The notes: a model not told the origin generated them from the letters alone. A DNA stretch of 64,000 bases from Erysipelotrichales bacterium (GCA_910576855.1 CAJTJP010000001.1:1-64000), one strand, 5' to 3'. Positions 9,246-20,658 are shown, counted from the first letter of the stretch. Numbers and translations are program-made.

Positions 9246-12200
9246 ATGATGTTGAAAAAAGTGTTATTGGCTACAGTGTGCTTATTGAGTAGTCTTTTTG
9301 TATTATTCATGTATATTAAGAGTGATATTATAGGTGTTTTAAATGCACAATCCGCGCCTGTTTTTCAATTACCTAAAGGGGCAAAGGTTGTATTGGGTAA
9401 ATATAATAATAGAGAAATAGTGTGGGATATAGGGAATAATACAAGTGATTATGTTTTGATGAGTTCAAAGCCAATCACGTCTATATCGTTGTATGATTCA
9501 AGAATTCCAATTACTGATACTATACAAACCGGGACAAACAGAGAAAACTACTGTCTCAGACTTTTTGACACGGTGAATGACTCTCTGCTTACTTATTGTC
9601 CTATTGCACCTGCAGTGAATGAAATCAATACTATTTCTCTAGATTCACAAGAAACAGCTATGCTTTCCAGAATTCCGTTTCTTCCGTCAATAACAGAGTT
9701 ATACCCCGGTGGGAGTCTTGGTCTGTCTCTAAACGATCGAGCTTACAGGCATAGCAGTAATTATCTTTTAAAAGGTTATATGAAGATACCTACGTATAGT
9801 GGGGGATTTTATGGTCATAATTATTTTAATTCATGTCAAAATCCTTTAGATGCTCCTGTAAATTCATTAACAATTACATCGATTGACTTGAGTATGATAG
9901 TTGATAATAATGAGAGAATTGTTCACTGGAGTGCTAGTGCGTGGGATTACAGTGGTCTTAGAGTATATACTGGATTAATTTTTAATATTCGTCCTTTTGC
10001 GACTTTAGATAAAACAAAAGTAAATTTTGTAGCTAACACTTCTTATACTGACGGAAGCTGGCATAGCTATACGATTGATACTGCAAATCTAAATGAAAAC
10101 AATGAATTGAATCCTAATAAACTAAGAGTTCAATCGTCATTAACTGCTTCTTTACTAGATATTAAACGAAATAATCACAGTACACAAAAGGTTGTGAAAA
10201 ACCAAAGCGTTGACTTATCAGTAAATGCGAATACCGGTACTAATACAAAAATGTCTGTAATTCTATATGATGATGCAGGGACACAGATTCAGTATTATAA
10301 GTTAGGAAGTAATACGCAAAGTGGTACAAATGATTACACGATTGATTTAACGGGAATACCGACAGGTAAATATCAAGTGGCTGTTATTAATGAGGAATAT
10401 GATGCTTCCTCACAATTAGCGGTGGAAAGCTCTCCGATTTCTGATTTATTACCGCTGGAAATCGTAGAACCACATAAAATCACTTATACACAGACACCGC
10501 AGAGTGGAGCGAGTGCCGGTAATGATTATGAATTCAGTAAGAATGTGAATGCAGGTCAAGCAGTAGGTAAAGTTACTGTGAATCCAACAGGTGTAACTCC
10601 GCTGACATATAGTGTAGAAACTAACGGTGATAATTCTTATTTAAACTTTGAAATTGATGGTTTAGATTCTAATAATGCTTCAAGCACTACACCGCTGAAT
10701 GTGAAAATCAAAAGCGGAGCACCTGATTTAGTGAACGGTGGGTTAAAGGCAGGAAATTATAAATTCTGTATCACTGCGGTAGATGCGAACGGTGATCCTG
10801 TGGATACAAGCGGTAATCCGACCGAAAAGGTTTGTACCTCATTTACGGTAGAAAAGACAAATCCGACTATCGCCTTTGATGATCCGAGTACTACTAAGAA
10901 ATCAATCACAGATGCAGCTACGGCTTGGAATGAAACTGCGATTGCGACACCAAATACAGGTACTAAGATAACCTACAGTATTACAGGCGGTGATGTATCA
11001 CTGATTTCAATTAATCCTGATACAGGAGCGATTACCTATACAGGAAGCAATGCGTTCGGTAAGGTAAAGATAAGGGCAACGGTTGATGATGATCCGACAA
11101 CGGGAAATGATAATTATAATTCAGCATTTGTTGAAAAAGAAATCGTAATCTATCGCGAGGTAGATGGAAGTGTAACACCGCATGCCAATTCATCAGATAC
11201 AACAATTCCTACCTTCACTGCTTCTGATTCGAATATAAAGACAGGCGGTATTATCGGAACTATTCACGGAACACTGGGTACTCCCGATACGATTGGCGGA
11301 AGCACAACAACATATCATTATGGTTTAAAGCCGGGAGTAGGAAATGCGAGCTTCTTTAGTGTTGATCCAAATACGGGAGTCATCAAGACAATAGCGAATC
11401 TTGGAGTGAACAGCTATCATATCACAGTAACGGTAAGTGATAACTGGAGCACAAAGGAAATCCCTGTGACAATCAATGTCGGAATGGCAGCGGCAGAGAA
11501 TCTGAAGTTTTATGAGAACAGTACATCAAATACAGTGATAACCTCAAAGAGCGCGTGTTTGACTGATACAGGAGTGACGGTCTACGCGACAGTCAAAGGA
11601 AGCAGTAATACCAATCCTGTGAAATACAGTATTCAAGACGGCTCAACGAATGTGATTGAGGTGAATCCAACAAGCGGTGCAGTTACGATTCACGGAGTAG
11701 GAACAGTCACGATCGTCGCAGAGAAACAAGGAACTGCAGGACAGGCAGATGCGATATCATATCTAACATTTACGGTAACGGCAGGAGCGCAAGAATTCAT
11801 TTATACAGACAGCGCAGGAAATGAACTGCCTAAAACAAGCAACAAGTATAATGCGATCAGTGAAGTATATGCGCCAAGTAAAACGATTCAATTATATACG
11901 GCAGGGAATCCGACAGGCAGTACAGTAACATACCGTTTAAAGGCAGGAAGTCCGACTGATGTGATATCGGTAGACAGTACAACAGGAGAAGTAACGGTAT
12001 TAAATGCGAGTATCTCGCCGAGTCAAATAGATAAGGTAATCGTAGAGGCAACAAGTCATGATCCTACAGGAAACTACAGTGATAAAACGATAGAGATAGC
12101 GATCAATATCACAAAAGCCAATCAAACGATATCATTTGCGGGAATCACCTATGCGACAAGCGGAAACGGAACGGTAACACCGGTCATCAATGAACAGGAT

Positions 12201-14570
12201 ATCTCAAGTAATGAAGGCGGAGTCACAGTAAACGATACAGATTACTTCATAACGATAGATAACAGTATCAGCACATCGATCGCATGGACGAATGACGGAG
12301 TGAATATTGATTACAGCTACAGTGGAGATAATGGGTTAGATATACCGCTGCATGTAGAGAAGCCGGGGAATCGAAACTACAATAAGGCAGAAGCAGACGG
12401 CATGATGCACATCATGGGACCGAATGAGAATACATTGGCGATTAATCGACCGGGAAAAATCATCTACGGAGATCATTTCACAATCAGAAGTCTACAGGAC
12501 GATTCAAGCAGTACGAATGTCCAATATACGTTCGAGGTAGACAAAACCACATATATTTCTAATCCGACAGTAACCGGCAACAAGGCGGAGTTTGATGCAT
12601 TAAAGTACAGCGGAAGTACAAATATCCAAATCAAGGTGACAAGAACGGCAGACGGAGAAATACCGTTAAGTAAAACGATAAGTGTACAGGTGTTGCCGAA
12701 ACCAATCGAAATCATCATTGATGACAAAGAGAAGTATAAAGGAGAAGTGAATCCGACATTAACTTATCAAGACTTCAGAAGTCAGTTAGTATCATGGAAC
12801 GGGGTACAGGATATCATCGAGGAGAACGATATCAAGCTGAGTACTACGGCGAAAACAAACAGTAATGCAGGAACTTATCCAATCAAGGGAGACAGTAACC
12901 TATTAAATACAGCTTATCCAAACTACACCTTTACATTCAAAGAGGGAACACTGAAAGTCAAAGAGGAGAACATACAGGACAACTGGTATCATTTAGAGCT
13001 TGATGACGGAAGCAATACCTTATACACAGGCGGATGGACAAATAAGGATGTGAACATCATCAGCGATCATAATGAGTATATCAATATGTCGTTAGACCAA
13101 AGCATATGGAAGCCAAACCAAGTCACGGTGACAAAAGAAGGAGAAACAAACCAAAGCTTTTGGATGAAAAAGAACAGCGGAGCAATCACAAAGGAGAAAC
13201 AGGAAATCATCAAGATAGACAAGACAGCACCAAAGGTAAAAGGCATCAAGGCAAAGGATACGAACAACAAGCTACAAGATATCATCAATGTGTTGACAGG
13301 CGGAATCTTCTTTAAGCCGGGGACAGCGTTTGAAATCACGACAAGTGACAAAAAAGATGACTTGAAGGTAAGCGGCACAAAGGAAATAGCCTATAAGGTA
13401 TATAAAATCGTAGACGGAGCTGAGGAACCAATCAAGGACGGAACTTTATCAGTAACGAATGAAAAGGCAAAGATAACGATCAGTGAAACAGTAGGCAAAT
13501 ACAAAGTATGCGTAATACCGACTGACAACGCAGGCAACACAAATACCGAAAGCTGTCATGAGGTAGAGCTTAAGAAAATCGATGTCGATGTGGATGGAGA
13601 CGGCAAGCCTGACTTTAATGATCCTGACGGTGACGGATGCCCTGATTTAAACATCAAATGGAAAGATCCAAATAATGAAAGTAAATGGATCGTCATCAAC
13701 GGGGACAGAAATAATGATGGTATTCCTGACTTGAATATTGACAGTGATGGTGATGGAAAACCTGATTTAAATATCGATACAGATAAAGACGGTAAGCCTG
13801 ATCTCAACCTTGTAATTCTAAAGAAAGCTGATTGGAAGCCGACGAAATGTGTAAAGGCTGACCTTGATAATGGCATCTTAGAGGAATACTGTACAGGGAC
13901 AAGCGTTAAGGCAGTAATCAATGTCGATACAGATAACGATGGAATACCGAATATCAACATTGATAATAAAGGAGATTTCAAACCTCATATTAACATCTCA
14001 AAGGATGGGAAAACACCAAGCACGAATATCGCAATCATCCATACTTGGAAGCCGATAAAGGATTATAAAAAATCAAGCTTCAACTATGATTCGATAGGAA
14101 ATGAAATAAAACCATCAATAAATATCGACAGTGACGGTGATGGATTACCGGACATCAATATTGATTTAGACGGAGATAATATTCCGGATATCAACATTGA
14201 CAGCGATGGTGACGGCATTCCCGATATTGATATCGACAGCGACGGAGACGGTGCCCCTGATGTAAATGTAGATACAGACGGTGACGGAAAGCCTGATGAA
14301 AATATCAAAGAGATTCCTGAATGGAAACCAAATAAAAATGTTGACGGTGAGCCACCGTATGATACTATGGATTTCACAGATAATGATGATACGGAAAAGC
14401 CATCAAACGATGATACTGATGTGAAAGGAAGTTATTATCCGGGAGATAATGTAGGCGGAGCAATTACCGGAGACAATACAAGCTTAATGATTTATATCAG
14501 CTTATCAATAGTAAGCATAGCGGTTATAAGCTATGAGTTATACAAATATCAGAAAGATACATTTCAATAA
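9246..14570 (+). CDS. Giant multidomain surface protein 2
   Basis: A 1774-residue secreted protein. The signal peptide ends near LNAQSAP. The head, about 35-410, opens with GKYNNREIVWDIGNN and later has PFLPS, LNDRA and IRPFATLDK, a pattern typical of DUF6273-type domains and shared with surface protein 3. From about residue 415 the protein is nearly the same as proteins 3 and 4: cadherin/Ig-like modules, an MBG-type module beginning KPIEIIIDDKEKYKGEVNP, and the Asp-rich calcium-binding-type tail. It ends GGAITGD, helix, YKYQKDTFQ. AAGGAG stands before the ATG; the adjacent ATG at 9249 is equally possible. The upstream gap of 257 bases holds no clear sigma-A promoter. Confidence 0.85.
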   Translation: MMLKKVLLATVCLLSSLFVLFMYIKSDIIGVLNAQSAPVFQLPKGAKVVLGKYNNREIVWDIGNNTSDYVLMSSKPITSISLYDSRIPITDTIQTGTNRENYCLRLFDTVNDSLLTYCPIAPAVNEINTISLDSQETAMLSRIPFLPSITELYPGGSLGLSLNDRAYRHSSNYLLKGYMKIPTYSGGFYGHNYFNSCQNPLDAPVNSLTITSIDLSMIVDNNERIVHWSASAWDYSGLRVYTGLIFNIRPFATLDKTKVNFVANTSYTDGSWHSYTIDTANLNENNELNPNKLRVQSSLTASLLDIKRNNHSTQKVVKNQSVDLSVNANTGTNTKMSVILYDDAGTQIQYYKLGSNTQSGTNDYTIDLTGIPTGKYQVAVINEEYDASSQLAVESSPISDLLPLEIVEPHKITYTQTPQSGASAGNDYEFSKNVNAGQAVGKVTVNPTGVTPLTYSVETNGDNSYLNFEIDGLDSNNASSTTPLNVKIKSGAPDLVNGGLKAGNYKFCITAVDANGDPVDTSGNPTEKVCTSFTVEKTNPTIAFDDPSTTKKSITDAATAWNETAIATPNTGTKITYSITGGDVSLISINPDTGAITYTGSNAFGKVKIRATVDDDPTTGNDNYNSAFVEKEIVIYREVDGSVTPHANSSDTTIPTFTASDSNIKTGGIIGTIHGTLGTPDTIGGSTTTYHYGLKPGVGNASFFSVDPNTGVIKTIANLGVNSYHITVTVSDNWSTKEIPVTINVGMAAAENLKFYENSTSNTVITSKSACLTDTGVTVYATVKGSSNTNPVKYSIQDGSTNVIEVNPTSGAVTIHGVGTVTIVAEKQGTAGQADAISYLTFTVTAGAQEFIYTDSAGNELPKTSNKYNAISEVYAPSKTIQLYTAGNPTGSTVTYRLKAGSPTDVISVDSTTGEVTVLNASISPSQIDKVIVEATSHDPTGNYSDKTIEIAINITKANQTISFAGITYATSGNGTVTPVINEQDISSNEGGVTVNDTDYFITIDNSISTSIAWTNDGVNIDYSYSGDNGLDIPLHVEKPGNRNYNKAEADGMMHIMGPNENTLAINRPGKIIYGDHFTIRSLQDDSSSTNVQYTFEVDKTTYISNPTVTGNKAEFDALKYSGSTNIQIKVTRTADGEIPLSKTISVQVLPKPIEIIIDDKEKYKGEVNPTLTYQDFRSQLVSWNGVQDIIEENDIKLSTTAKTNSNAGTYPIKGDSNLLNTAYPNYTFTFKEGTLKVKEENIQDNWYHLELDDGSNTLYTGGWTNKDVNIISDHNEYINMSLDQSIWKPNQVTVTKEGETNQSFWMKKNSGAITKEKQEIIKIDKTAPKVKGIKAKDTNNKLQDIINVLTGGIFFKPGTAFEITTSDKKDDLKVSGTKEIAYKVYKIVDGAEEPIKDGTLSVTNEKAKITISETVGKYKVCVIPTDNAGNTNTESCHEVELKKIDVDVDGDGKPDFNDPDGDGCPDLNIKWKDPNNESKWIVINGDRNNDGIPDLNIDSDGDGKPDLNIDTDKDGKPDLNLVILKKADWKPTKCVKADLDNGILEEYCTGTSVKAVINVDTDNDGIPNINIDNKGDFKPHINISKDGKTPSTNIAIIHTWKPIKDYKKSSFNYDSIGNEIKPSINIDSDGDGLPDINIDLDGDNIPDINIDSDGDGIPDIDIDSDGDGAPDVNVDTDGDGKPDENIKEIPEWKPNKNVDGEPPYDTMDFTDNDDTEKPSNDDTDVKGSYYPGDNVGGAITGDNTSLMIYISLSIVSIAVISYELYKYQKDTFQ

Positions 14571-14599
14571 ATAAAAGTCTAATTAGGTAGACGATTCTG

Positions 14600-14635
14600 A
14601 ACAGGTGTTTTTAAGTTAAAAATGCCTGTTTTTTT
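14600..14635 (+). terminator. Terminator after surface protein 2
   Basis: A long stem pairs AACAGGTGTTTTT (from 14600) with AAAAATGCCTGTT (to 14630), followed by five more T. Its presence suggests surface protein 3 is transcribed separately or by read-through. Confidence 0.8.
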
Positions 14636-14718
14636 ATTCAGAAACATATATTTCAATAACATTATCCTGTCTCTATTTAATTCTACATTTGTAGACATAA
14701 GAGAAAGGATGTATCCAT

Positions 14719-17700
14719 ATGTTAAAGAAAGTAATCTCAGCATTGATAATGATAATAGCACTCTCGGTTATAGTTAATATTTATATGAACGGCAATATGC
14801 ATTCGTTTTTAAATGCGCAATCAGCTCCTACTTTTTCATTACCGAAGGGTTCAAAAGTTATACTGGGTAAGTATAATAATAAAGAAATTGTATGGGATAT
14901 CGGAAATAATGATAATAACGGAAGCTATGTGTTAATGAGCAGTAAACCGATTGTAGATAGTATACAAACATATGATTCCGGTATGTCGCTTGCGACAACT
15001 GCTCCGGCTATCAGTGTCAGAGACAATTATTGTTTTAAATTTGTTCATACTCAATCTGTAGTTAGTTACTGCCCTACTACACCTTTGAAAAATGAAATTA
15101 ATAGAATATCTCTAACCGGTATAGAAAATTCTATCGTTCTGAAAGCTCCTTTTCTTCCGGATTTAGCTGATATAAAAGACGGAGGGACATTTAATCTTAC
15201 CCTAAGTGATCGAGCATTCAAAAACGGTATTTCCTTTTGGGTAGACGGCTATATTACAAGTCATACTTACGACGGGGGGCGCTATAGAAACGGTTACAAT
15301 AATATTGTACAATCACCACAAAATGCTGCAGTAGTCAGTAATGATTTTAATGAGTTTGATTCCGGCGATTTTATTTCTCGAAATGAAAGGCTTGTATGGG
15401 TCAATAGTCAGGGGTGGAACGGCGGTGCATCTGAAAAGAGACCAATCAGACCTTTCTCAACACTGGATAAATCAAAAATCAGATTTGCCGCAAATACCTC
15501 TTATACCGATGGCGCATGGCATAGCTATACGATTGATACAAGCAATCTCAATGAAAACAATGAATTGAATCCGAATAAGTTAAGGATTCAGTCATCACTA
15601 ACAACTTCTTTACAAGATATCAAAAATGAAAGTAAAACAAAAAGTATCAGTAAGGTTATAAAAAACGGAAGTGTTAACTTATATGTAAATGCTAATACAG
15701 GTACAAATACTAAAATATCAGTTATTCTGTATAATGAGGCAGGAACTGAAATATTACATTACCGAATGTTAGAAAATACAAGGGGAGGTACTAATCACTA
15801 TATTGTTGATTTAAATAATATAGCTGTAGGTAAATATCAGGTTGCGGTAATCAATGAGGAATATGATGCAAGTTCACAGCTACCGGTAGAAAGCTCTCCG
15901 ATATCTAATTTAATGCCGTTAGAAATTGTAAAGCCGCATAAGCTGACTTACACAAAAACACCGCAGAGCGGAGCTTCTGCAGGAAATGATTATGAATTCG
16001 GTAAGAATGTGAATGCCGGTCAGGCAGTAGGTAAGGTTACGGCGAGTCCAACCGGTGTAACTCCGCTGACATATAATTTAGAAACTAACGGTGATAATTC
16101 TTATTTAAACTTTGAAATCGATGGTTTAGATTCTAATAATGCTTCAAGCACTACACCGCTGAATGTGAAAATCAAAAGCGGAGCACCTGATTTGGTGAAC
16201 GGCGGGTTAAAGGCAGGAAATTATAAATTCTGTATTACTGCAGTAGATGCGAACGGTGATCCTGTGGATACAAACGGAAATCCGACCGAAAAGGTTTGTA
16301 CCTCATTTACGGTAGAAAAGACAAATCCGACTATCGCCTTTGATGATCCGAGTACTACTAAGAAATCAATCGCAGATGTTGCTACTGCTTGGAATGAAAC
16401 AGCGACCGCGACTCCAAGTACAGGGACTAAGATAACCTATAGTATTACGGGTGGTGATGTATCACTGATTTCAATTAATCCTGATACAGGAGCGACTACC
16501 TATACAGGAAGCAATGCGTTCGGTAAGGTAAAGATAAGGGCAACGGTTGATGATGATCCGATAACGGGAAATGATAATTATAATTCTGCCTTTGTGGAAA
16601 AAGAAATCGTGATCTATCGAGAGGTAGACGGAAGTGTGAGACCGCATGACAATTCATCAGATACAACGATTCCTACCTTTACAGCTTCTGATTCCAATGT
16701 CAGAACAGGGGGTATTATCGGTACGATACACGGAACACTCGGTACACCCGATACGATAGGCGGAAGCACAACGACTTATCATTATGGATTAAAGCCGGGA
16801 GTAGGAAATGCGAGCTTCTTTAGTGTTGATCCAAATACCGGTGTCATCAAGACAACAGCGAATTTAGGAGTGAACAGCTATCATATCACAGTAACAGTAA
16901 GTGATAACTGGAGCACAAAGGAAATACCGGTGACAATCAATGTCGGAATGGCAGCGGCAGAGAATCTGAAGTTTTATGAGAACAGTACCTCGAATACAGT
17001 GATAACCTCAAAGAGTGCGTGTTTGACAGACACAGGAGTGACGGTCTACGCGACAGTCAAAGGAAGCAGTAATACCAATCCTGTGAAATACAGTATTCAA
17101 GACGGCTCAACGAATGTGATTGAGGTGAATCCGACAAGCGGAGCAGTTACGATCCACGGAGTAGGAACAGTCACGATCGTCGCAGAGAAACAAGGAGCTT
17201 CAGGACAGGGGGACGCGATAACATATCTAACATTTACGGTAACGGCAGGAGCACAAGAATTCATTTATACAGACAGCGCAGGAAATGAGCTTCCTAAAAC
17301 AAGCAACAAGTATAATGCGATCAGTGAAGTATACGCACCAAATAAAACGATTCAATTATATACGGCAGGGAATCCGACAGGCAGTACAGTAACATACCGT
17401 TTAAAGACAGGAAGTCCGACTGATGTGATATCGGTAGACAGTACAACAGGAGAAGTAACGGTATTAAATGCGAGTATCTCACCGAGTCAAATAGATAAGG
17501 TAATCGTAGAGGCAACGAGTCATGATCCTACAGGAAACTACAGTGATAAAACGATAGAGATAGCGATCAATATCACAAAAGCCAATCAAACGATATCGTT
17601 TGCGGGAATCACCTATGCGACAAGCGGAAACGGAACGGTAACGCCTTTCATCAATGAACAGGATATCTCAAGTAGTGAAGGCGGAGTCACAGTAAACGAT

Positions 17701-20025
17701 ACAGATTACTTTATAACGATAGACAGCGGAATCAGCACATCGATCGCATGGACGAATGACGGAGTGAATATTGACTACAGCTACAGTGGAGATAATGGGT
17801 TAGATATACCGATGCATGTAGAGAAGCCGGGGAATCGCAACTACAATAAGGCAGAAGCAGACGGTATGATGCACATCATGGGACCGAATGAGAATACATT
17901 GGCGTTAAATCGACCGGGCAAAATCATTTACGGCGATCATTTCACAATCCGAAGCCTACAGGATGACAGTAGCAGTATCAATGTGAACTATACGTTTGAG
18001 GTGGATAACACAACGTATATCTCCAATGCGACAGTAACCGGCAACAAAGCGGAATTTGATGCATTAAAGTACAGCGGAAGTACAAATATCCAAATCAAGG
18101 TGACAAGAACGGCAGACGGAGAGGTACCGTTAAGTAAAACGATCACAGTACAGGTACTGCCGAAGCCAATCGAAATCATTATTGACGACAAAGAAAAGTA
18201 TAAGGGAGAAGTAAATCCACCTTTAACGTATCAAGACTTCAGAAGTCAGTTAGTATCATGGAATGGGGTACAGGATGTCATCGAGGAGAACGATATCAAG
18301 CTGAGTACTACGGCGAAAACAAACAGCAATGCAGGAAGCTATCCCATCAAGGGAGACAGTAACCTATTAAATACAGCTTATCCAAACTACACTTTCACAT
18401 TCAAAGAGGGAACACTGAAAGTCAAAGAGGAGAACATACAGGATAATTGGTATCATTTAGAGCTTGATGACGGGAGCCATACCTTATACACAGGCGGATG
18501 GACAAATAAGGATGTGAACATCATCAGCGATCATAATGAGTATATCAACATGTCGTTAGACCAAAGCACATGGAAGCCAAACCAAGTCACGGTGACAAAA
18601 GAAGGAGAAACAAACCAAAGCTTTTGGATGAAAAAGAACAGCGGAGCGATCACGAAAGAGAAACAAGAAATCATCAAGATAGACAAGACAGCACCAAAGG
18701 TAAAAGGCATCAAGGCCAAGGATACGAACAACACCTTACAAAATATCATCAACAAGCTGACAGGCGGAATCTTCTTTAAGCCGGGCACAGCATTTGAGAT
18801 CACGACAAGTGACAAAAAGGATGACTTAAAGGTAAGCGGCACAAAGGAAATAGCCTATAAGGTATATAAAATCGTAGACGGAGCTGAGGAACCAATCAAG
18901 GACGGAATCTTATCAGTTACCAACGAAAAGGCAAGCATCACGATCAGTGAAACAGTAGGCAAATACAAAGTATGCGTAATACCGACTGACAACGCCGGCA
19001 ACACAAATACCGAAAGCTGTCATGAGTTAGAGCTTAAGAAAATCGATGTAGATGTAGACGATGATGGTAAGCCTGATTTCAATGATCCGGATGGAGATGG
19101 CTGTCCTGACTTAAACATCAAATGGAAAGATCCAAATGATGAAACAAAGTGGATCGTCATCAACGGGGACAGAAATAATGACGGTATTCCTGACATCAAT
19201 ATCGACAGTGACGGAGACGGTAAGCTTGATTTGAACATCGACACAGACAATGACGGAAAACCCGATCTAAACCTAGTGATTCTAAAGAAAAGTGATTGGA
19301 AGCCAACCAAATGTGTGAAAGCAGATATCGATAACAGAGTTTTAGAAGAATACTGTACAGGCACGAGTGTAAAGCCTGTAATCAATGTTGATACCGATAA
19401 CGACAGAATTCCGAATATCAATATTGATAATAAAGGAGATTTCAAACCTCATATCAACATCTCAAAGGATGGGAAAACACCAAGCACGAATATCGCAATC
19501 ATCCATACTTGGAAGCCGATAAAGGATTATAAAAAATCAAGCTTCAGCTATGATTCAATAGGAAGTGAAATAAAGCCGTCAATAAATATTGACAGTGACG
19601 GTGATGGATTACCGGACATCAATATTGATTTAGACGGAGATAATATTCCGGATATTAACATCGATGGCGATGGAGACGGCATTCCCGATATTGATATTGA
19701 TAGCGACGGAGACGGTATCCCTGATGTAAATGTAGATACAGATGGTGATGGCAAGCCGGATGAAAACATTAAGGAAATAACGGAATGGAAGCCCGAGAAA
19801 AATGTTGATGGTGAACCGCCGTATGATACTATGGATTTTAGTGATAATGAGGATACTGAAATGCCATCAAATGACGATACTGATGTAAAAGGCAGCTATT
19901 ATCCGGGAGACAATGTAGGCGGAGCAATTACCGGGGATAACACAAACTTAAGTGCATATGTTGTTATCTGTTTCTGTACTTTATTTATTTTATTGCCGGT
20001 GTGCTTCAAATTAAAAAACAAATAA
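14719..20025 (+). CDS. Giant multidomain surface protein 3
   Basis: A 1768-residue tandem paralogue of protein 2. The signal peptide ends near LNAQSAP. The head, about 35-410, is alignable but clearly diverged from protein 2: it shares KYNNKEIVWDIGNN, IRPFSTLDK and the segment containing SYTDGAWHSYTID. From about residue 415 it is close to identical with proteins 2 and 4 through the Ig/cadherin-like modules, the MBG-type module and the Asp-rich tail. Two small losses of acidic repeat residues are seen compared with protein 2 (DNDRIPN, DGKLDLN). The end is GGAITGD, helix, FKLKNK. GAAAGGATG precedes the ATG. No dedicated sigma gene stands directly before it, so it may depend on sigma copy 2. 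Confidence 0.85.
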   Translation: MLKKVISALIMIIALSVIVNIYMNGNMHSFLNAQSAPTFSLPKGSKVILGKYNNKEIVWDIGNNDNNGSYVLMSSKPIVDSIQTYDSGMSLATTAPAISVRDNYCFKFVHTQSVVSYCPTTPLKNEINRISLTGIENSIVLKAPFLPDLADIKDGGTFNLTLSDRAFKNGISFWVDGYITSHTYDGGRYRNGYNNIVQSPQNAAVVSNDFNEFDSGDFISRNERLVWVNSQGWNGGASEKRPIRPFSTLDKSKIRFAANTSYTDGAWHSYTIDTSNLNENNELNPNKLRIQSSLTTSLQDIKNESKTKSISKVIKNGSVNLYVNANTGTNTKISVILYNEAGTEILHYRMLENTRGGTNHYIVDLNNIAVGKYQVAVINEEYDASSQLPVESSPISNLMPLEIVKPHKLTYTKTPQSGASAGNDYEFGKNVNAGQAVGKVTASPTGVTPLTYNLETNGDNSYLNFEIDGLDSNNASSTTPLNVKIKSGAPDLVNGGLKAGNYKFCITAVDANGDPVDTNGNPTEKVCTSFTVEKTNPTIAFDDPSTTKKSIADVATAWNETATATPSTGTKITYSITGGDVSLISINPDTGATTYTGSNAFGKVKIRATVDDDPITGNDNYNSAFVEKEIVIYREVDGSVRPHDNSSDTTIPTFTASDSNVRTGGIIGTIHGTLGTPDTIGGSTTTYHYGLKPGVGNASFFSVDPNTGVIKTTANLGVNSYHITVTVSDNWSTKEIPVTINVGMAAAENLKFYENSTSNTVITSKSACLTDTGVTVYATVKGSSNTNPVKYSIQDGSTNVIEVNPTSGAVTIHGVGTVTIVAEKQGASGQGDAITYLTFTVTAGAQEFIYTDSAGNELPKTSNKYNAISEVYAPNKTIQLYTAGNPTGSTVTYRLKTGSPTDVISVDSTTGEVTVLNASISPSQIDKVIVEATSHDPTGNYSDKTIEIAINITKANQTISFAGITYATSGNGTVTPFINEQDISSSEGGVTVNDTDYFITIDSGISTSIAWTNDGVNIDYSYSGDNGLDIPMHVEKPGNRNYNKAEADGMMHIMGPNENTLALNRPGKIIYGDHFTIRSLQDDSSSINVNYTFEVDNTTYISNATVTGNKAEFDALKYSGSTNIQIKVTRTADGEVPLSKTITVQVLPKPIEIIIDDKEKYKGEVNPPLTYQDFRSQLVSWNGVQDVIEENDIKLSTTAKTNSNAGSYPIKGDSNLLNTAYPNYTFTFKEGTLKVKEENIQDNWYHLELDDGSHTLYTGGWTNKDVNIISDHNEYINMSLDQSTWKPNQVTVTKEGETNQSFWMKKNSGAITKEKQEIIKIDKTAPKVKGIKAKDTNNTLQNIINKLTGGIFFKPGTAFEITTSDKKDDLKVSGTKEIAYKVYKIVDGAEEPIKDGILSVTNEKASITISETVGKYKVCVIPTDNAGNTNTESCHELELKKIDVDVDDDGKPDFNDPDGDGCPDLNIKWKDPNDETKWIVINGDRNNDGIPDINIDSDGDGKLDLNIDTDNDGKPDLNLVILKKSDWKPTKCVKADIDNRVLEEYCTGTSVKPVINVDTDNDRIPNINIDNKGDFKPHINISKDGKTPSTNIAIIHTWKPIKDYKKSSFSYDSIGSEIKPSINIDSDGDGLPDINIDLDGDNIPDINIDGDGDGIPDIDIDSDGDGIPDVNVDTDGDGKPDENIKEITEWKPEKNVDGEPPYDTMDFSDNEDTEMPSNDDTDVKGSYYPGDNVGGAITGDNTNLSAYVVICFCTLFILLPVCFKLKNK

Positions 20026-20050
20026 ATAACATATAATTAAGCGATTCTAT

Positions 20051-20084
20051 AAGCAGGAAAAAGATTTTGTTTTTCCTGCTTTAC
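20051..20084 (+). terminator. Terminator-like hairpin after surface protein 3
   Basis: Twelve-base arms AAGCAGGAAAAA (20051-20062) and TTTTTCCTGCTT (20070-20081) are perfectly complementary; the T run is mostly inside the stem. Confidence 0.7.
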
Positions 20085-20117
20085 CTATAAATTACGGATG
20101 AATATTACTTAAAAAGA

Positions 20118-20145
20118 TTGCAATTTTAATATTATGTGCTATAAT
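20118..20145 (+). promoter_or_regulatory. Promoter of tRNA-Leu
   Basis: TTGCAA (20118-20123), a 16-base spacer and TATAAT (20140-20145) place the transcription start a few bases before the tRNA. Confidence 0.65.
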
Positions 20146-20157
20146 TATATAGCAATT

Positions 20158-20241
20158 GCGGATGTGGCGGAACTGGCAGACGCACTAGACTTAGGATCTA
20201 GCGCCTTCGGCGTGCAGGTTCGATTCCTGTCATCCGCACCA
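20158..20241 (+). tRNA. tRNA-Leu (anticodon UAG)
   Basis: The acceptor arms GCGGATG (20158-20164) and CATCCGC (20231-20237) pair fully. The anticodon stem CTAGA/TCTAG encloses loop CTTAGGA, giving anticodon UAG. A long variable arm, typical of leucine tRNAs, is formed around CGCCTTCGGCG. The T arm contains GGTTCGATTCC and CCA is encoded. The 3' end is the target of the element that follows. Confidence 0.95.
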
Positions 20242-20292
20242 GTTGCTTATTAGGGCCTTTATACAAAGGCTTTTTTATTGCGTGAGAATATT
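20227..20292 (+). repeat. Left copy of the tRNA-end direct repeat (attL-like)
   Basis: From CTGTCATCCGCACC inside the tRNA through the following terminator, this stretch recurs at 23526-23592 with scattered changes. It is the tRNA-side boundary of the integrated element. Confidence 0.75.
20255..20277 (+). terminator. Terminator of tRNA-Leu
   Basis: GCCTTT (20255-20260) pairs with AAAGGC (20265-20270) and is followed by six T. It is duplicated in a degraded form at 23554-23577. Confidence 0.8.
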
Positions 20293-20658
20293 TTATTAGA
20301 CTATATACCAATTCATCCTCTTTTTAAAGTAAGATACTTTTGCCTTTCTTACAAGGCCAATAATTCCTTCACCGCTACATACGGTAAAATATCAATGAGT
20401 ATACGGAAAAAGAAAAGGATGTCCTCTTCGACTAAGAAGCAACATCCAAATAAACAGTTCATATCGATTATAAACGATGTGAGCGAGTTAATCAAGGTTT
20501 CTTTGAAAACTGAATGAAGCTGTGCAAAAAAAGATATTCGAAAGAGTACCGTAACGCAAATATTAAAGGGAGCGAAGTTTAGCAACTAATGCTTCTTGCA
20601 ATACTTGCTTCAGTGTACAAAGGATTACAATAAAAATGGACTGCCAACCTACAACTTC

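Noticed and set aside
20281-20590. Open frames of about 80 codons on both strands after the tRNA
   Set aside because: No ribosome sites, no family features, and they overlap each other; treated as decayed element DNA.
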